Source: Erysipelotrichaceae bacterium OPF54 (GTDB lineage Bacteria; Bacillota_I; Bacilli_A; Erysipelotrichales; Erysipelotrichaceae). From it: DNA of 64,000 nucleotides. Each line of letters begins with the position of its first letter. Position 1 is the first letter of the stretch. The notes beneath the pieces are model-generated. The model saw nothing but the letters and a program-made list of their open reading frames with translations. It was not told the origin of the DNA and made no database searches. A program made the position numbers and the translations under genes. The stretch spans positions 1,279,659-1,343,658 of the forward strand of contig BQKD01000001.1 in NCBI GenBank assembly GCA_022834735.1, read 5' to 3'. Positions 35,173 through 44,221 of the stretch are shown here, in pieces.

Positions 35173-36180
35173 ATGAAAAAACCATTGAAAATCGGTCTGG
35201 CCCTAGTGATCGGAGCCAGTGTGCTAGGCATCTTTTCTGATCCGGAACCTTCAGAAAATCGTACTTATGAAGAACAACAGGTAGAAGAACAGACACCCGA
35301 AAAAGACTGGCACGAACAAGTTTTGAAAAGTCTTGAGCAAAAAGAAGAGACCGAGATCCCGGACTACGATCAGAAGACCCAGTATGTCGATCTGATGAAA
35401 TCTTCTCTCGATCAGGACCTGCCGGTCCGTTCCTTAACCATAAAAGGAGAAGGGGAACGGATCCAATCTGCCGTCGTAACGATCGATCAGAAGAATTTTG
35501 AAGAAAGCGCGCAGATCGATCATTCGTTCACTCCTGCGGGATATAAGGAAATTGCTTCCGAAAATATAGAAGGCGGCGAATTCTTTGTTAAAAACAAGAT
35601 CCTTCCTTGCAAAACGGATCCGGCATCAAACAATCAGCTTACCATTGCCGTAACCCATTCCTTTCAAAACGGAATATCCTACTGGGAATCGCAGATCAAA
35701 CAGTACCTCGATGATACGAACAATCATGTTCTCGTACGAGCAGATCTGATCTATGAAGAAGAAGCCGCCTTATGCAGCGGGATCATCCTGCAGGCACGCT
35801 CAATAGAGGATGATGAGCTGTCGTTTAAAGCATATGTGTACAATGAAGAACCGGATTTTAAAATCAATAAACAGACAAGCGATATCCGGGACCTGAAAAA
35901 AGAAGCCGAAGAAGCAGAAAGGGCACGACTTGAACAGGAAAGACTGGCAGAAGAAGCACGCCTGGCCGAAGAGGCAAGGATCGCAGAAGAAGCCCGGCTC
36001 GCCCAGGAAGCCGCCATGCAGGCCCAGCAGGCAGAAGCTGCGGAAAGGCAAGTATGGATACCCCGGACAGGACACAAATACCATTCCGATCCGAACTGTT
36101 CCGGAATGAAAAATCCGTCTCAGGTCCCGCTCTCTCAGGCACAGGCATCAGGCTTCGGACCATGCAAAAAATGCTATTAA
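35173..36180 (+). CDS. Secreted or membrane-anchored coiled-coil protein with C-terminal zinc-ribbon-like motif
   Basis: 335 residues. The N-terminus (KKPLKIGLALVIGASVLGIF) is a signal peptide or anchor without a lipobox cysteine. An acidic linker leads to a globular region (about residues 60-230). A 65-residue coiled coil rich in Ala, Glu and Arg follows (RLAEEARLAEEARIAEEARL), with the heptad-like repeat LAEEAR. The last 40 residues form a module WIPRTGHKYHSDPNCSGMKN ending FGPCKKCY, where one Cys, two His and a CxxC could hold a zinc. This Ada-like tail is common at the end of exported Firmicutes nucleases and lipoproteins. Function unknown; it probably acts at the cell surface. Confidence 0.7.
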   Translation: MKKPLKIGLALVIGASVLGIFSDPEPSENRTYEEQQVEEQTPEKDWHEQVLKSLEQKEETEIPDYDQKTQYVDLMKSSLDQDLPVRSLTIKGEGERIQSAVVTIDQKNFEESAQIDHSFTPAGYKEIASENIEGGEFFVKNKILPCKTDPASNNQLTIAVTHSFQNGISYWESQIKQYLDDTNNHVLVRADLIYEEEAALCSGIILQARSIEDDELSFKAYVYNEEPDFKINKQTSDIRDLKKEAEEAERARLEQERLAEEARLAEEARIAEEARLAQEAAMQAQQAEAAERQVWIPRTGHKYHSDPNCSGMKNPSQVPLSQAQASGFGPCKKCY

Positions 36181-36316
36181 TATATAAAATTGGATAAACG
36201 ATCATTCCATACAACAAGGCACGATCTGATAAGGGTTCAGATCCTGCCTTTTTTTCTGACATCCATTGCCGGTTCAAAACGATCGTTTCCATCCACGCCA
36301 TCCCACCCATCAAACG

Positions 36317-36371
36317 TTAACTAGGACTTAACACAAAGAACGCAGGGACTTAACCCGTCAGTTGCTACAAT
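36317..36371 (+). promoter_or_regulatory. Pho-box-type promoter of the pst operon
   Basis: TTAAC occurs at 36317, 36328 and 36350, spacings of 11 and 22 bases, that is one face of the helix as in PhoP/PhoB boxes (TTAACA-type repeats every 11 bp). A -10 TACAAT follows at 36366-36371, 11 bases after the last repeat, where a -35 would otherwise lie. This is the expected layout for PhoP-activated phosphate-starvation promoters. The regulator gene is not in the window. Confidence 0.7.
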
Positions 36372-36411
36372 GGAAACGGGAAAAGGATAAAAGAATGTTG
36401 AAAGGAAACCT

Positions 36412-37293
36412 ATGAAAACACACCAGAACAAAATGCTCCTATTGCTTTTTGTTTTAGGATTGGGAATTTTTGCAGTACAAAACGTACACGCACAGGAAAA
36501 GAACAAGTTCGATCCGTCCGGAACGATCCACGCCCTCACCCGCGAAGACGGGTCAGGAACAAGACAGGCTTTCGCCGACCTGTTCGACCTTAAAGACGAA
36601 AACGGCATCGACCAGACCGATCCGCACATCGCCGTCACCAACGCCACCTCCGTCATGATGATGACAGCAGCCAGCGACCCCCACGCCATCGGATTCACAT
36701 CCCTGGGCGCCATGAACGATCAGGTCAGGCCCGTCGCCATCGACAACGTAGAAGCCAGCCAGGAAACGATCGAAAACGGCACATATTCCATGGCCAGACC
36801 ATTTCAGCTCGCCATCACAAAAGATCTGAGCCCGGCAGGGCAGGATTTCATCCGCTTTATCCTCAGCCCGCAGGGAGAACGCGTCATAGCCGATCGGGGA
36901 TATATCCCGACAGGAAACAGCCAGCCCTATGAACCAGCCCATATCAAAGCAGAAATCATGGTCAGCGGTTCGAGCTCCGTCGCCCCCGTCATGGAAAAGC
37001 TGAAAGAACAGTATGAAACACTCAGCCCTGAAACGACCGTCATCGTCCAGCAGTCCGACTCATCGAGCGGCATGCGCGACGCGATCGACGGCACAGCCGA
37101 CATCGGCATGGCCTCCCGGCAGCTCGAACGATCCGAGCTCGATCAGGGACTTCAGGCCGTACAGATCGCCAAAGACGGTATCGTCGTCATCGTCAACCCC
37201 GGCAACCCCGTCCGGTCCTTGTCCGCAAAGCAGGTCAAAGCCATCTTTACCGACAGCACCCTGCACTGGAACGACATCGAGGCCATCCGATGA
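36412..37293 (+). CDS. pstS: Phosphate-binding protein PstS, circularly permuted
   Basis: 293 residues with a signal peptide (MLLLLFVLGLGIFAVQNVHA, cleavage after VHA) and no lipobox. The order of the two halves is swapped. The first half has the motifs normally found in the C-terminal part of PstS: IHALTREDGSGTRQAFADLF, AIGFTSLGAMND, YSMARPFQLAI. The second half holds the normally N-terminal motifs: IMVSGSSSVAPVMEKLKEQY, TADIGMASRQLE, DGIVVIVNPGNPVRSLSAKQ, VKAIFTDSTLHWNDI, at the very end of the protein. Both phosphate-binding loops (GSSSV and GSGTR) are kept, so it may still bind phosphate. Its stop overlaps the pstC ATG by four bases. Confidence 0.85.
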   Translation: MKTHQNKMLLLLFVLGLGIFAVQNVHAQEKNKFDPSGTIHALTREDGSGTRQAFADLFDLKDENGIDQTDPHIAVTNATSVMMMTAASDPHAIGFTSLGAMNDQVRPVAIDNVEASQETIENGTYSMARPFQLAITKDLSPAGQDFIRFILSPQGERVIADRGYIPTGNSQPYEPAHIKAEIMVSGSSSVAPVMEKLKEQYETLSPETTVIVQQSDSSSGMRDAIDGTADIGMASRQLERSELDQGLQAVQIAKDGIVVIVNPGNPVRSLSAKQVKAIFTDSTLHWNDIEAIR

Positions 37294-38141
37294 ACAACCT
37301 GAAAGAAAAGGGAGCCAAAGCCATCTTCGGCATGGCCGCGCTGCTCTCCGTCGCCGCCGTACTCATGATCTGCGCATTCATCTTCGCCAACGGCATTCCC
37401 GCCATCCATGAGATCGGCTGGATCCACTTCCTGCTCGGCACCACCTGGATGCCCTCCGCAGGCCTGTACGGCATCTTCCCGATGATCGCAGGCACCATCG
37501 CCGTCACAGCCGGCGCCCTGCTCGTCAGCGTGCCGATCGGACTGCTTTGCGCCATCTATCTCGTATACTACTGTCCGGACCACGCCCAGCCCGTCATGAA
37601 AACCATCATCGACCTGATGGCCGGCATCCCTTCGGTCGTATACGGATTTTTCGGGCTCGTCGTGCTCGTGCCCCTCATAAGAACATGGACCGGCACAAAC
37701 GGCATGAGCGTCTTCTGCGCATCGATCCTGCTCGGCATCATGATCCTGCCAACCATCATCACCATCAGCGAAAGCGCCCTGCGCACTGTGCCGCCAGCAT
37801 GCTATGAAGGAGCCTTAGCTCTAGGCGCCACAAAAGAGCGCGCCATCTTCTTCACCGTCGTGCCCGCCGCGAAAAGCGGTATCTTCTGCGCCATCGTGCT
37901 CGGGCTCGGAAGAGCCGTCGGCGAAACAATGGCCGTCATGATGGTCGCCGGCAACCAGGCCGTCATACCCGGCACGCCATTTGACGGCGCACGCACCCTG
38001 ACCAGCAACATCGCCATGGAAATGGGATACGCCACCGATCTGCACCGTCAGGCCCTCATCGCCACCGCCGTCGTCCTGTTTGCCATGATCCTGATCATGA
38101 ATGCCATCATGGCCGTCGTAAAAAGGAGGATCTCGTCATGA
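37290..38141 (+). CDS. pstC: Phosphate ABC transporter permease PstC
   Basis: 283 residues, with six predicted membrane helices, for example FGMAALLSVAAVLMICAFIF and the second MIAGTIAVTAGALLVSVPIG. The permease signature with the EAA loop YEGALALGATKERAIFFTVV is present, and GIPSVVYGFFGLVVLVPLI is typical of PstC. Together with PstA it forms the membrane channel of the high-affinity phosphate importer. The gene overlaps pstS and pstA by ATGA on both sides, giving tight translational coupling. Confidence 0.92.
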   Translation: MNNLKEKGAKAIFGMAALLSVAAVLMICAFIFANGIPAIHEIGWIHFLLGTTWMPSAGLYGIFPMIAGTIAVTAGALLVSVPIGLLCAIYLVYYCPDHAQPVMKTIIDLMAGIPSVVYGFFGLVVLVPLIRTWTGTNGMSVFCASILLGIMILPTIITISESALRTVPPACYEGALALGATKERAIFFTVVPAAKSGIFCAIVLGLGRAVGETMAVMMVAGNQAVIPGTPFDGARTLTSNIAMEMGYATDLHRQALIATAVVLFAMILIMNAIMAVVKRRISS

Positions 38142-38968
38142 ACCGCAGACCAGTCCCGTTCCTTGAAAAACTGGTACGGGCAAGCGCCGTCCTCACCATC
38201 GGCACCGCCCTTGTGATCGTCGGCTACATCCTGCTCAAAGGCATACCGTATTTAAGACCATCCATGTTTTCATGGGAATATACGAGCAGCAACGTATCGA
38301 TGCTGCCCGCCATCGTCAACACGCTGTTCATGCTCGTGCTCTCGCTGGCCATCGCGCTGCCCGCCGGCATCGCCGGATCCATTTATCTGGTCGAATACGC
38401 CAATCCGAAAAGCCGCATCGTCCATCTTGTAGGGCTCATGGTCGACACGCTCGCCGGCATTCCCTCCATCGTGTACGGTCTGTTCGGATCCCTGTTCTTT
38501 GTCCGGTTTTTCGGCATGGGATTGTCGCTGCTGTCCGGCTCGCTCACCCTGGCCATCATGATCCTGCCGACCATCATGAAAACGACCCAGGAAGCCCTCA
38601 GCCAGGTGCCCATGAGCTATCGGGAAGGCAGCTTTGGGCTGGGAGCCGGCAAGCTGCGCACCATCACGAAAATCGTCCTGCCCGCCGCGTTTCCCGGCAT
38701 CCTGTCCGGCGCTATCCTGGCATCCGGACGCATTTTCGGCGAATCCGCCGCCCTCATCTTTACGGCCGGCACCCTCGCCCAGGCCGCCGGCAGCCTGAAC
38801 GATTCGGCACGCACCATGGCCGTGCACCTGTACGCCCTGTCGCAGGAAGGCCTCTATATCAACGAAACGTATGCAAGCGCAGCCGTCCTGATCGCCATGG
38901 TCCTGCTCATGAACGGGCTGGCCGCATGGCTCGCGCACAAAACGCAGGAAAGGAGCAATCATGGATAA
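38138..38968 (+). CDS. pstA: Phosphate ABC transporter permease PstA
   Basis: 276 residues with membrane helices ([40 protein letters not shown]). The PstA motif [20 protein letters not shown] is followed by the EAA loop [20 protein letters not shown]. Partner of PstC in the inner membrane. It overlaps the pstB start by 8 bp, and the ribosome site for pstB (AGGAGC) lies inside its end. Confidence 0.92.
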   Translation: MNRRPVPFLEKLVRASAVLTIGTALVIVGYILLKGIPYLRPSMFSWEYTSSNVSMLPAIVNTLFMLVLSLAIALPAGIAGSIYLVEYANPKSRIVHLVGLMVDTLAGIPSIVYGLFGSLFFVRFFGMGLSLLSGSLTLAIMILPTIMKTTQEALSQVPMSYREGSFGLGAGKLRTITKIVLPAAFPGILSGAILASGRIFGESAALIFTAGTLAQAAGSLNDSARTMAVHLYALSQEGLYINETYASAAVLIAMVLLMNGLAAWLAHKTQERSNHG

Positions 38969-39707
38969 GATCAAAATAGAACATGTCAATTTATTTTACG
39001 GAGACTTTCAGGCCCTGAAAGATATCGACCTGACCATTGCCGACCACGAAGTCACCGCCTTCATCGGACCCTCCGGATGCGGCAAATCGACCCTTCTGAA
39101 AACGATCAACCGTATGAACGATCTGGTCGAACAATGCCGCTGGGAAGGGAGCATCCTGGTCGACGAGCGCGATATCAACAAGGAAGATGTCAATACGCTG
39201 CGCAAACATGTCGGCATGGTGTTTCAGAAACCTAATCTGTTTCCGATGAGCATTTACGACAACATCGCCTACGGGCCACGCACCCACGGCATCAAAAACA
39301 AAAAGGTGCTCGATCAGATCGTGGAACGCTCCCTCAGACAAGCCGCCATCTGGGACGAAGTGAAAGGGAACCTGAAAAAAAGCGCCCTCGCGCTTTCGGG
39401 CGGACAGCAGCAGCGCCTTTGCATCGCAAGAGCGCTCGCCATCGAACCCGATATCCTGCTCATGGACGAGCCTACAAGCGCCCTCGACCCGATCTCGACC
39501 GCCAAAGTGGAAGAGCTCATCCTATCGCTCAAGGAAGACTATACGATCGTGGTCGTCACCCACAACATGCAGCAGGCCATGCGCATTGCTGACCGGACCG
39601 CCTTTTTCATGCACGGCGAAGTCGTCGAGTTTGCCGACACGCAGCAGATCTTCCATGAGCCGAAAGATCAGCGCACCAAAGGCTATGTGACCGGACAGTT
39701 CGGTTAA
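38961..39707 (+). CDS. pstB: Phosphate ABC transporter ATPase PstB
   Basis: 248 residues. Walker [22 protein letters not shown]-loop [23 protein letters not shown] signature [20 protein letters not shown], Walker [17 protein letters not shown] and switch [20 protein letters not shown]. All are characteristic of PstB. It powers phosphate import through PstCA and, with PhoU, signals phosphate status. Length is normal for the family (about 250). Confidence 0.95.
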   Translation: MDKIKIEHVNLFYGDFQALKDIDLTIADHEVTAFIGPSGCGKSTLLKTINRMNDLVEQCRWEGSILVDERDINKEDVNTLRKHVGMVFQKPNLFPMSIYDNIAYGPRTHGIKNKKVLDQIVERSLRQAAIWDEVKGNLKKSALALSGGQQQRLCIARALAIEPDILLMDEPTSALDPISTAKVEELILSLKEDYTIVVVTHNMQQAMRIADRTAFFMHGEVVEFADTQQIFHEPKDQRTKGYVTGQFG

Positions 39708-39723
39708 AAGAAAGGGAATACAC

Positions 39724-40164
39724 ATGAAAGAGAGAATTCGCGAAAAAACAAAACTTCTTGCCCGCATGGTCCAGGAAGCCATGCTCGAAGCATTCCACAT
39801 GCTTCATCAGAACACGGTAGACATCCAGGCGATCCGCAACCGTCAGCTCGCCATCGTCCACACCGGAAAGACGATCGAAAAACAGTATGGAGAAAACGAA
39901 GCCATCGAAGCGCTGCTCGGCATCGCCTCCACGCTCGATACGCTCGCAGAAAGAAAAACAGCATGCGAAATTCTCGTGGTGTATATCGACCTTCTTGAAG
40001 CTGCGCTCGATGCCTGGAACGATCCGACCGAAAAAATGCAGAGAAAAGCCGAAAAACAGGCCGCCAGGGCACGCAGCTTCGAAAACCAGATGGACAGGAA
40101 CGAAAGAGCTGTCCTGCACCGGATCCTTGCCGAAACGCAGACACTGAGCGCTTCGCGGCAATAG
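39724..40164 (+). CDS. Short PhoU-like protein
   Basis: 146 all-helical residues in the phoU position, 16 bp after pstB behind AAGAAAGGG. The start KERIREKTKLLARMVQEAML and the acidic ALLGIASTLDTLAERKTACE, then ILVVYIDLLEAALDAWNDPT, resemble one three-helix bundle of PhoU. Canonical PhoU (about 220 residues) has two such bundles with E(D)xxxD metal sites that are not clear here. It is either a half-size PhoU variant or an unrelated helical protein; the operon place favours a role in phosphate signalling. Confidence 0.55.
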   Translation: MKERIREKTKLLARMVQEAMLEAFHMLHQNTVDIQAIRNRQLAIVHTGKTIEKQYGENEAIEALLGIASTLDTLAERKTACEILVVYIDLLEAALDAWNDPTEKMQRKAEKQAARARSFENQMDRNERAVLHRILAETQTLSASRQ

Positions 40165-40168
40165 AACG

Positions 40169-40206
40169 GTCATAAAAAACCGCATCAGCTGGATGCGGCT
40201 TTTTCA
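40169..40206 (+). terminator. Terminator between pst operon and the minus-strand gene
   Basis: AAAAAACCGCATC, loop AGCTG, GATGCGGCTTTTT. A-run and T-run on either side make it bidirectional, ending both the pst operon and the convergent gene at 40214. Confidence 0.9.
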
Positions 40207-40213
40207 TAAATGC

Positions 40214-40957
40214 TTATTTGCGGAACAGCGCTTTCAGAAGCGCGAACGCGCCAACGACCATCAATGTCTTTTTACCCAGATCGCACAGCGTTCCTTTCGG
40301 ATCCTCATTCATCGCTTTTTTAAGATCTTCCGCCTTTTCCTGAGCCAGGCCTTTCAGTCCGCCTGCCTCATTGTATTCTTTTTCCACTTCGTCAATGTAG
40401 CTTTCGACATCTTTCTGCATATCCTTGACTTCTTTTTTCGCCTTTTTGCTGACAGCCTGGATCTTTTCCTCCTGTGCCAGGATGCTGTCAGAAATGATCT
40501 GCTGTTCCGGAGTGGCAGCGTCCGCCGGATCCTGGATCGGAGAATCGTTGTTGCCAATGCCGTCATCCTTCAGGCTCAGATCCGGTTTGCCGGTCTGCGG
40601 CTTGTCATCCTCGCTGTTCGCGGAAATGGAGTATTCCGTATCGATATTGGTCGAAGAATCGTATTGTCCGAACGATTCGTTCATGCGGCGCGACGGTTTT
40701 TCGTTTTCTTTTTCGACAATTTTGTCGGAAAAGGAGTTCTGGGCAGCCGTCGGTTTCTTGGCCGGATCCTGGATCGGAGAATCGTTGTTGCCGATGCCGT
40801 CGTCCTTCAGGCTCAGATCCGGTTTGCCGGTCTGCGGCTTGTCGTCCTCGCTGTTCGGGGAAATGGAATATTCCATATCGATATTGGTCGAGGAATCGTA
40901 TTGTCCGAACGATTCGTTCAGTTTTTTCAATGTTTCGTTTTTTTCTTTTTTAGCCAT
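40214..40957 (-). CDS. Acidic protein with a duplicated 53-residue unit
   Basis: 247 residues; the start at 40957 is behind GGAGGAAC (the longer frame to 41122 runs through a terminator). Residues 14-66 and 93-145 are nearly identical (NESFGQYDSSTNID, then MEYSISPNSEDD or TEYSISANSEDD, and KPQTGKPDLSLKDDGIGNND), a 237-bp DNA repeat differing at few bases. A helical coiled coil (QAVSKKAKKEVKDMQKDVES) and a short hydrophobic end (TLMVVGAFALLKALF) follow, so it may be tail-anchored. I recognise no family. It is a single gene between terminators. Confidence 0.65.
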   Translation of the reverse strand: MAKKEKNETLKKLNESFGQYDSSTNIDMEYSISPNSEDDKPQTGKPDLSLKDDGIGNNDSPIQDPAKKPTAAQNSFSDKIVEKENEKPSRRMNESFGQYDSSTNIDTEYSISANSEDDKPQTGKPDLSLKDDGIGNNDSPIQDPADAATPEQQIISDSILAQEEKIQAVSKKAKKEVKDMQKDVESYIDEVEKEYNEAGGLKGLAQEKAEDLKKAMNEDPKGTLCDLGKKTLMVVGAFALLKALFRK

Positions 40958-41036
40958 TTTGAGTTCCTCCTTCAATGGTTTTTCGTTGCCCTTATTGTAC
41001 AGGGAACGGACCGGAAACGCTCGTAGGATACTTTGC

Positions 41037-41090
41037 CGAAAAAAAAAACTGCGCAGAGCCTGCCTGACGCAGATCTGCACAGTTTTCTGA
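41037..41090 (-). terminator. Terminator of the opp operon
   Basis: On the minus strand AAAACTGTGCAGA pairs with TCTGCGCAGTTTT, followed by a long T-run (41038-41048). It lies just after oppF. Confidence 0.85.
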
Positions 41091-41097
41091 AAGAAGT

Positions 41098-42027
41098 TTA
41101 TGATGATTTCTGATCGATCCACTCGTTGAACTCATCATCCGTCGCCAGCACATAGTGCGACCCTTCGACAAAGTGATTCGTCCCTTTTGTATAATCGATC
41201 CCGCTCGTCTCGTAATCGTAGGTGAACGAGCGCCTTTCTTTTTCGACCACCGGATTCGGTTCCGGAATAGCCGATAAAAGGGAACGCGTGTACGGATGGA
41301 TGGGTTTCTTGAAGATCTCCTCGGTCGTCCCGGTCTCGACCAGATGGCCAAGATGCATGACACCGATCCGGTCCGAAATGTATTTGACCATACTCAGGTC
41401 GTGGGCGATGAAAAGAAATGCCGTATTCGTCTGCTTCTGGATCTTTTTCATCAGATTGACAACCTGCGCCTGAATGGAAACATCCAGCGCCGAGATCGCC
41501 TCATCCGCGATGATCAGCTTCGGATTCATGACAAGCGCTCTGGCGATCCCGATCCTCTGGCGCTGTCCGCCCGAAAACTGGTGCGGATAGCGGTTCGCCT
41601 GTTCCTTGGACAAGCCGACAAGCTCGAGCATATCGTACACTTTCTGCGCCCTTTCTTCGCTCGAAGAATACAAATGATGAATATCGAGGCCTTCCGCGAT
41701 GATGTCCATGACCTTTTCGCGCGGATTCAGACAAGCCATCGGATCCTGGAAGATCATCTGCATGTTCGTATGCAGAAATTTTTCGTCCTCCTTGCTCATC
41801 TTTCCGGAAATATCGCGGCCGCAGAATTTGATGGTGCCGCTTGTCGGATCATACAGACGGATCACCGAACGGCCTGTGGTGCTCTTTCCTGAACCGGATT
41901 CGCCGACAAGACCATACGTTTCCCCCTCGTCGATCGTAAAAGAAATACCGTCCACCGCTTTAACGGTAAACTTGCGGTTTACCTTGAAATGCTGTTTGAG
42001 GTCCTTCACATCCAGAACTGTGCTCAT
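41098..42027 (-). CDS. oppF: Oligopeptide ABC transporter ATPase OppF
   Basis: 309 residues. Walker [24 protein letters not shown] signature HQFSGGQRQRIGIARALVMN, Walker B LIIADEAISALDVS, and the C-terminal oligopeptide-permease extension PIHPYTRSLLSAIPEPNP with NPVVEKERRSFTYDY. A 50-residue tail unique to Firmicutes OppF (VLATDDEFNEWIDQK) follows. It forms the ATP-hydrolysing dimer with OppD. Its start overlaps the oppD stop by four bases. Last gene of the operon. Confidence 0.93.
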   Translation of the reverse strand: MSTVLDVKDLKQHFKVNRKFTVKAVDGISFTIDEGETYGLVGESGSGKSTTGRSVIRLYDPTSGTIKFCGRDISGKMSKEDEKFLHTNMQMIFQDPMACLNPREKVMDIIAEGLDIHHLYSSSEERAQKVYDMLELVGLSKEQANRYPHQFSGGQRQRIGIARALVMNPKLIIADEAISALDVSIQAQVVNLMKKIQKQTNTAFLFIAHDLSMVKYISDRIGVMHLGHLVETGTTEEIFKKPIHPYTRSLLSAIPEPNPVVEKERRSFTYDYETSGIDYTKGTNHFVEGSHYVLATDDEFNEWIDQKSS

Positions 42028-43169
42028 ACCAGTTTCGCCTCCCTTTTGTTTTTCTCGATCCGCTCTTTCAGATCCTGCGGCATTTCAACGTGCGGCGCAT
42101 ACGGCGACGCAAGCCACGATGCGACACGGTGCGTCTCCGAAACCTGGAACATTGGAGGAGCCAGTTTCTCGTCGATCTTGAGCGCGAACGGGTTGCGCGC
42201 CGCAAACGCGTCGCCTTTGATCTCGCGGATCATGTTCGGCGGCGTTCCCGGGATCGTGTACAGCTCGTCGCTGTTCGAATCCACATCCGGCAGGGAAGCG
42301 AGCAGCCCCCACGTGTACGGATGTCTCGGATCGTAGAAAATATCGTTGACGCTTCCGGATTCGATGATCCTTCCTGCATACATGACATTGACAAAGTCCG
42401 CCACCTTGGCGACGACGCCAAGATCATGCGTGATATAAATAACAGACAGCTGTTTTTTCTTCTGGATATCTTTGATCAGTTCGAGGATCTTGGCCTGGAT
42501 CGTCACGTCAAGCGCTGTTGTCGGCTCGTCGCAGATGAGCACATCCGGATCGCATGAGAGCGCGATTGCGATCACGACACGCTGGCGCATGCCGCCCGAA
42601 AGCTGATGCGGATAGTTTTTCATCCGCTTCTGGGCATCGGTGATCCCGACAAGCTCGAGCAGCTTGACCGCACGATCCCATGCCTCTTTTTTCGGGGTTT
42701 CGTAATGGAAACGCATAGCTTCCATGACCTGTTTGCCGATCGTCATCGTCGGATCCAGGGATGTCATCGGATCCTGGAACACCATCGCGATACGGCGTCC
42801 GCGGATCTGCGACTGGATGAATTTCTTGGACTGCTTCGTAATGTCCACGACTTTCTTTTCCTCTTCCTTCTCATAGCCTTCCGGAATGACCCCGTCGTAT
42901 TTTTCCGTCACTTCTCTGATCCTCTCCGGACTCAGATCGATATAGCGGTATTCGATCGAACCGTTGTTGATATGGCCGTTCCCGGCAAGGATCCCCATGA
43001 CCGCTTTGGTCGTGACCGATTTTCCGGAACCCGACTCGCCGACGATCGCGATCGTTTCTCCTTTATGCAGATCCAGATCCACGCCGCGCACCGCCTTGAC
43101 TTCGCCGTTGTCGGTCGTAAAAGAAATGTCCAGATCCCGGATCTTCAGTATTCTTTCTCTTTCATTCAT
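42024..43169 (-). CDS. oppD: Oligopeptide ABC transporter ATPase OppD
   Basis: 381 residues. Walker [21 protein letters not shown], signature [20 protein letters not shown], Walker [17 protein letters not shown], and the C-terminal [20 protein letters not shown] extension with [15 protein letters not shown] 50-residue insert after Walker A ([20 protein letters not shown]) is typical of the OppD group of this lineage. Pairs with OppF. Starts 8 bp after oppC. Confidence 0.93.
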   Translation of the reverse strand: MNERERILKIRDLDISFTTDNGEVKAVRGVDLDLHKGETIAIVGESGSGKSVTTKAVMGILAGNGHINNGSIEYRYIDLSPERIREVTEKYDGVIPEGYEKEEEKKVVDITKQSKKFIQSQIRGRRIAMVFQDPMTSLDPTMTIGKQVMEAMRFHYETPKKEAWDRAVKLLELVGITDAQKRMKNYPHQLSGGMRQRVVIAIALSCDPDVLICDEPTTALDVTIQAKILELIKDIQKKKQLSVIYITHDLGVVAKVADFVNVMYAGRIIESGSVNDIFYDPRHPYTWGLLASLPDVDSNSDELYTIPGTPPNMIREIKGDAFAARNPFALKIDEKLAPPMFQVSETHRVASWLASPYAPHVEMPQDLKERIEKNKREAKLV

Positions 43170-43177
43170 AATTTCAC

Positions 43178-44221
43178 CTACATTTCTTTCATTTTCGGAT
43201 CGAATGCATCACGCAGCCCGTCCGCAAGCAGGTTGAACGAAAGCATCAGGATGCCCAGGATGATGACCGGGATCACGACCTGATACGGCGTGACGAGGAT
43301 CGTCTTGAATCCGTCATTGATCAAAGAGCCGAGCGAAGCCTGCGGGGCAGGGATGCCCAGACCGACCATTGCCAGGAACGCTTCATAAAAGATGGCGTTC
43401 GGGATCGAGAACATGGCCATGATGATGATCTGTCCGAAAATATTCGGAAGGACATTTTTGAAAATGATAAAAAATCCGCTGGCGCCAAGCGTCTTGGAAG
43501 CCAGGATGAACTCGAGCTCCTTGATCTTGAGCACCTGCGCCCTGGTGATGCGCGCCATACCGATCCATTCGGTCAGGATCAGCGCCACGATGATCGTATA
43601 CAGGCCCGGCTTCATGACAAGCAGCAGCAAGGTCAGGATGACGAGCGTCGGGATCGAGTTGACAATTTCCTGGAACCGCTGCATGATCGCATCCACCCAG
43701 CCGCCAAAATAGCCGCTGATCATACCGTACAGGATCCCGATAAATACGTTGACAAGGACGGCTGTGCCGGCAACGAACAGGGAAATGCGGCATCCTTCCC
43801 AGCAGCGCACCCACAGATCGCGTCCAAGCACATCGGTGCCGAAGAAATGATAGGTATTGGCCAGATCGCCGGTATAGGTGCGGATGCCGCCTTCGCCGTT
43901 GAACCAGCTCATCCACGTCAGGCCCGGGATGCGCGGCGCCATGCTCTGCTGCGCCGTATCGACCGCGTCGAACGAGTACTGCGAACACATCGGCGCAATG
44001 ATCGACACGATGATGAAAAAGACAATGACACATCCGCCAATGATCGCTCCTTTGTTCGAACGGAAGCGGACCCATACATCGTGCATGAAAGAGGAAGCAG
44101 GAATATCCTCGTCGAACTCGAACCGGGTCGGAATATCGATCAGCTCGTAGTCCTGCGGCATGAAATGATAGTCTTCCAGCAGGTTATCGAGATCTTCCTT
44201 TGTTTTAACAACTTTAGCCAT
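43178..44221 (-). CDS. oppC: Oligopeptide ABC transporter permease OppC
   Basis: 347 residues, with a long cytoplasmic N-terminus (VVKTKEDLDNLLEDYHFMPQ) followed by the OppC extracellular insert and five to six helices (GAIIGGCVIVFFIIVSIIAP). The EAA loop ASKTLGASGFFIIFKNVLPN and the end ILMLSFNLLADGLRDAFDPK are typical. It shares its first base with the oppB stop region (start 44221, oppB end 44221). Confidence 0.92.
   Translation of the reverse strand: MAKVVKTKEDLDNLLEDYHFMPQDYELIDIPTRFEFDEDIPASSFMHDVWVRFRSNKGAIIGGCVIVFFIIVSIIAPMCSQYSFDAVDTAQQSMAPRIPGLTWMSWFNGEGGIRTYTGDLANTYHFFGTDVLGRDLWVRCWEGCRISLFVAGTAVLVNVFIGILYGMISGYFGGWVDAIMQRFQEIVNSIPTLVILTLLLLVMKPGLYTIIVALILTEWIGMARITRAQVLKIKELEFILASKTLGASGFFIIFKNVLPNIFGQIIIMAMFSIPNAIFYEAFLAMVGLGIPAPQASLGSLINDGFKTILVTPYQVVIPVIILGILMLSFNLLADGLRDAFDPKMKEM

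Noticed and set aside
40958..41122. N-terminal extension of the repeat protein to position 41122
   Set aside because: It would read through the opp terminator hairpin; GGAGGAAC places the start at 40957.
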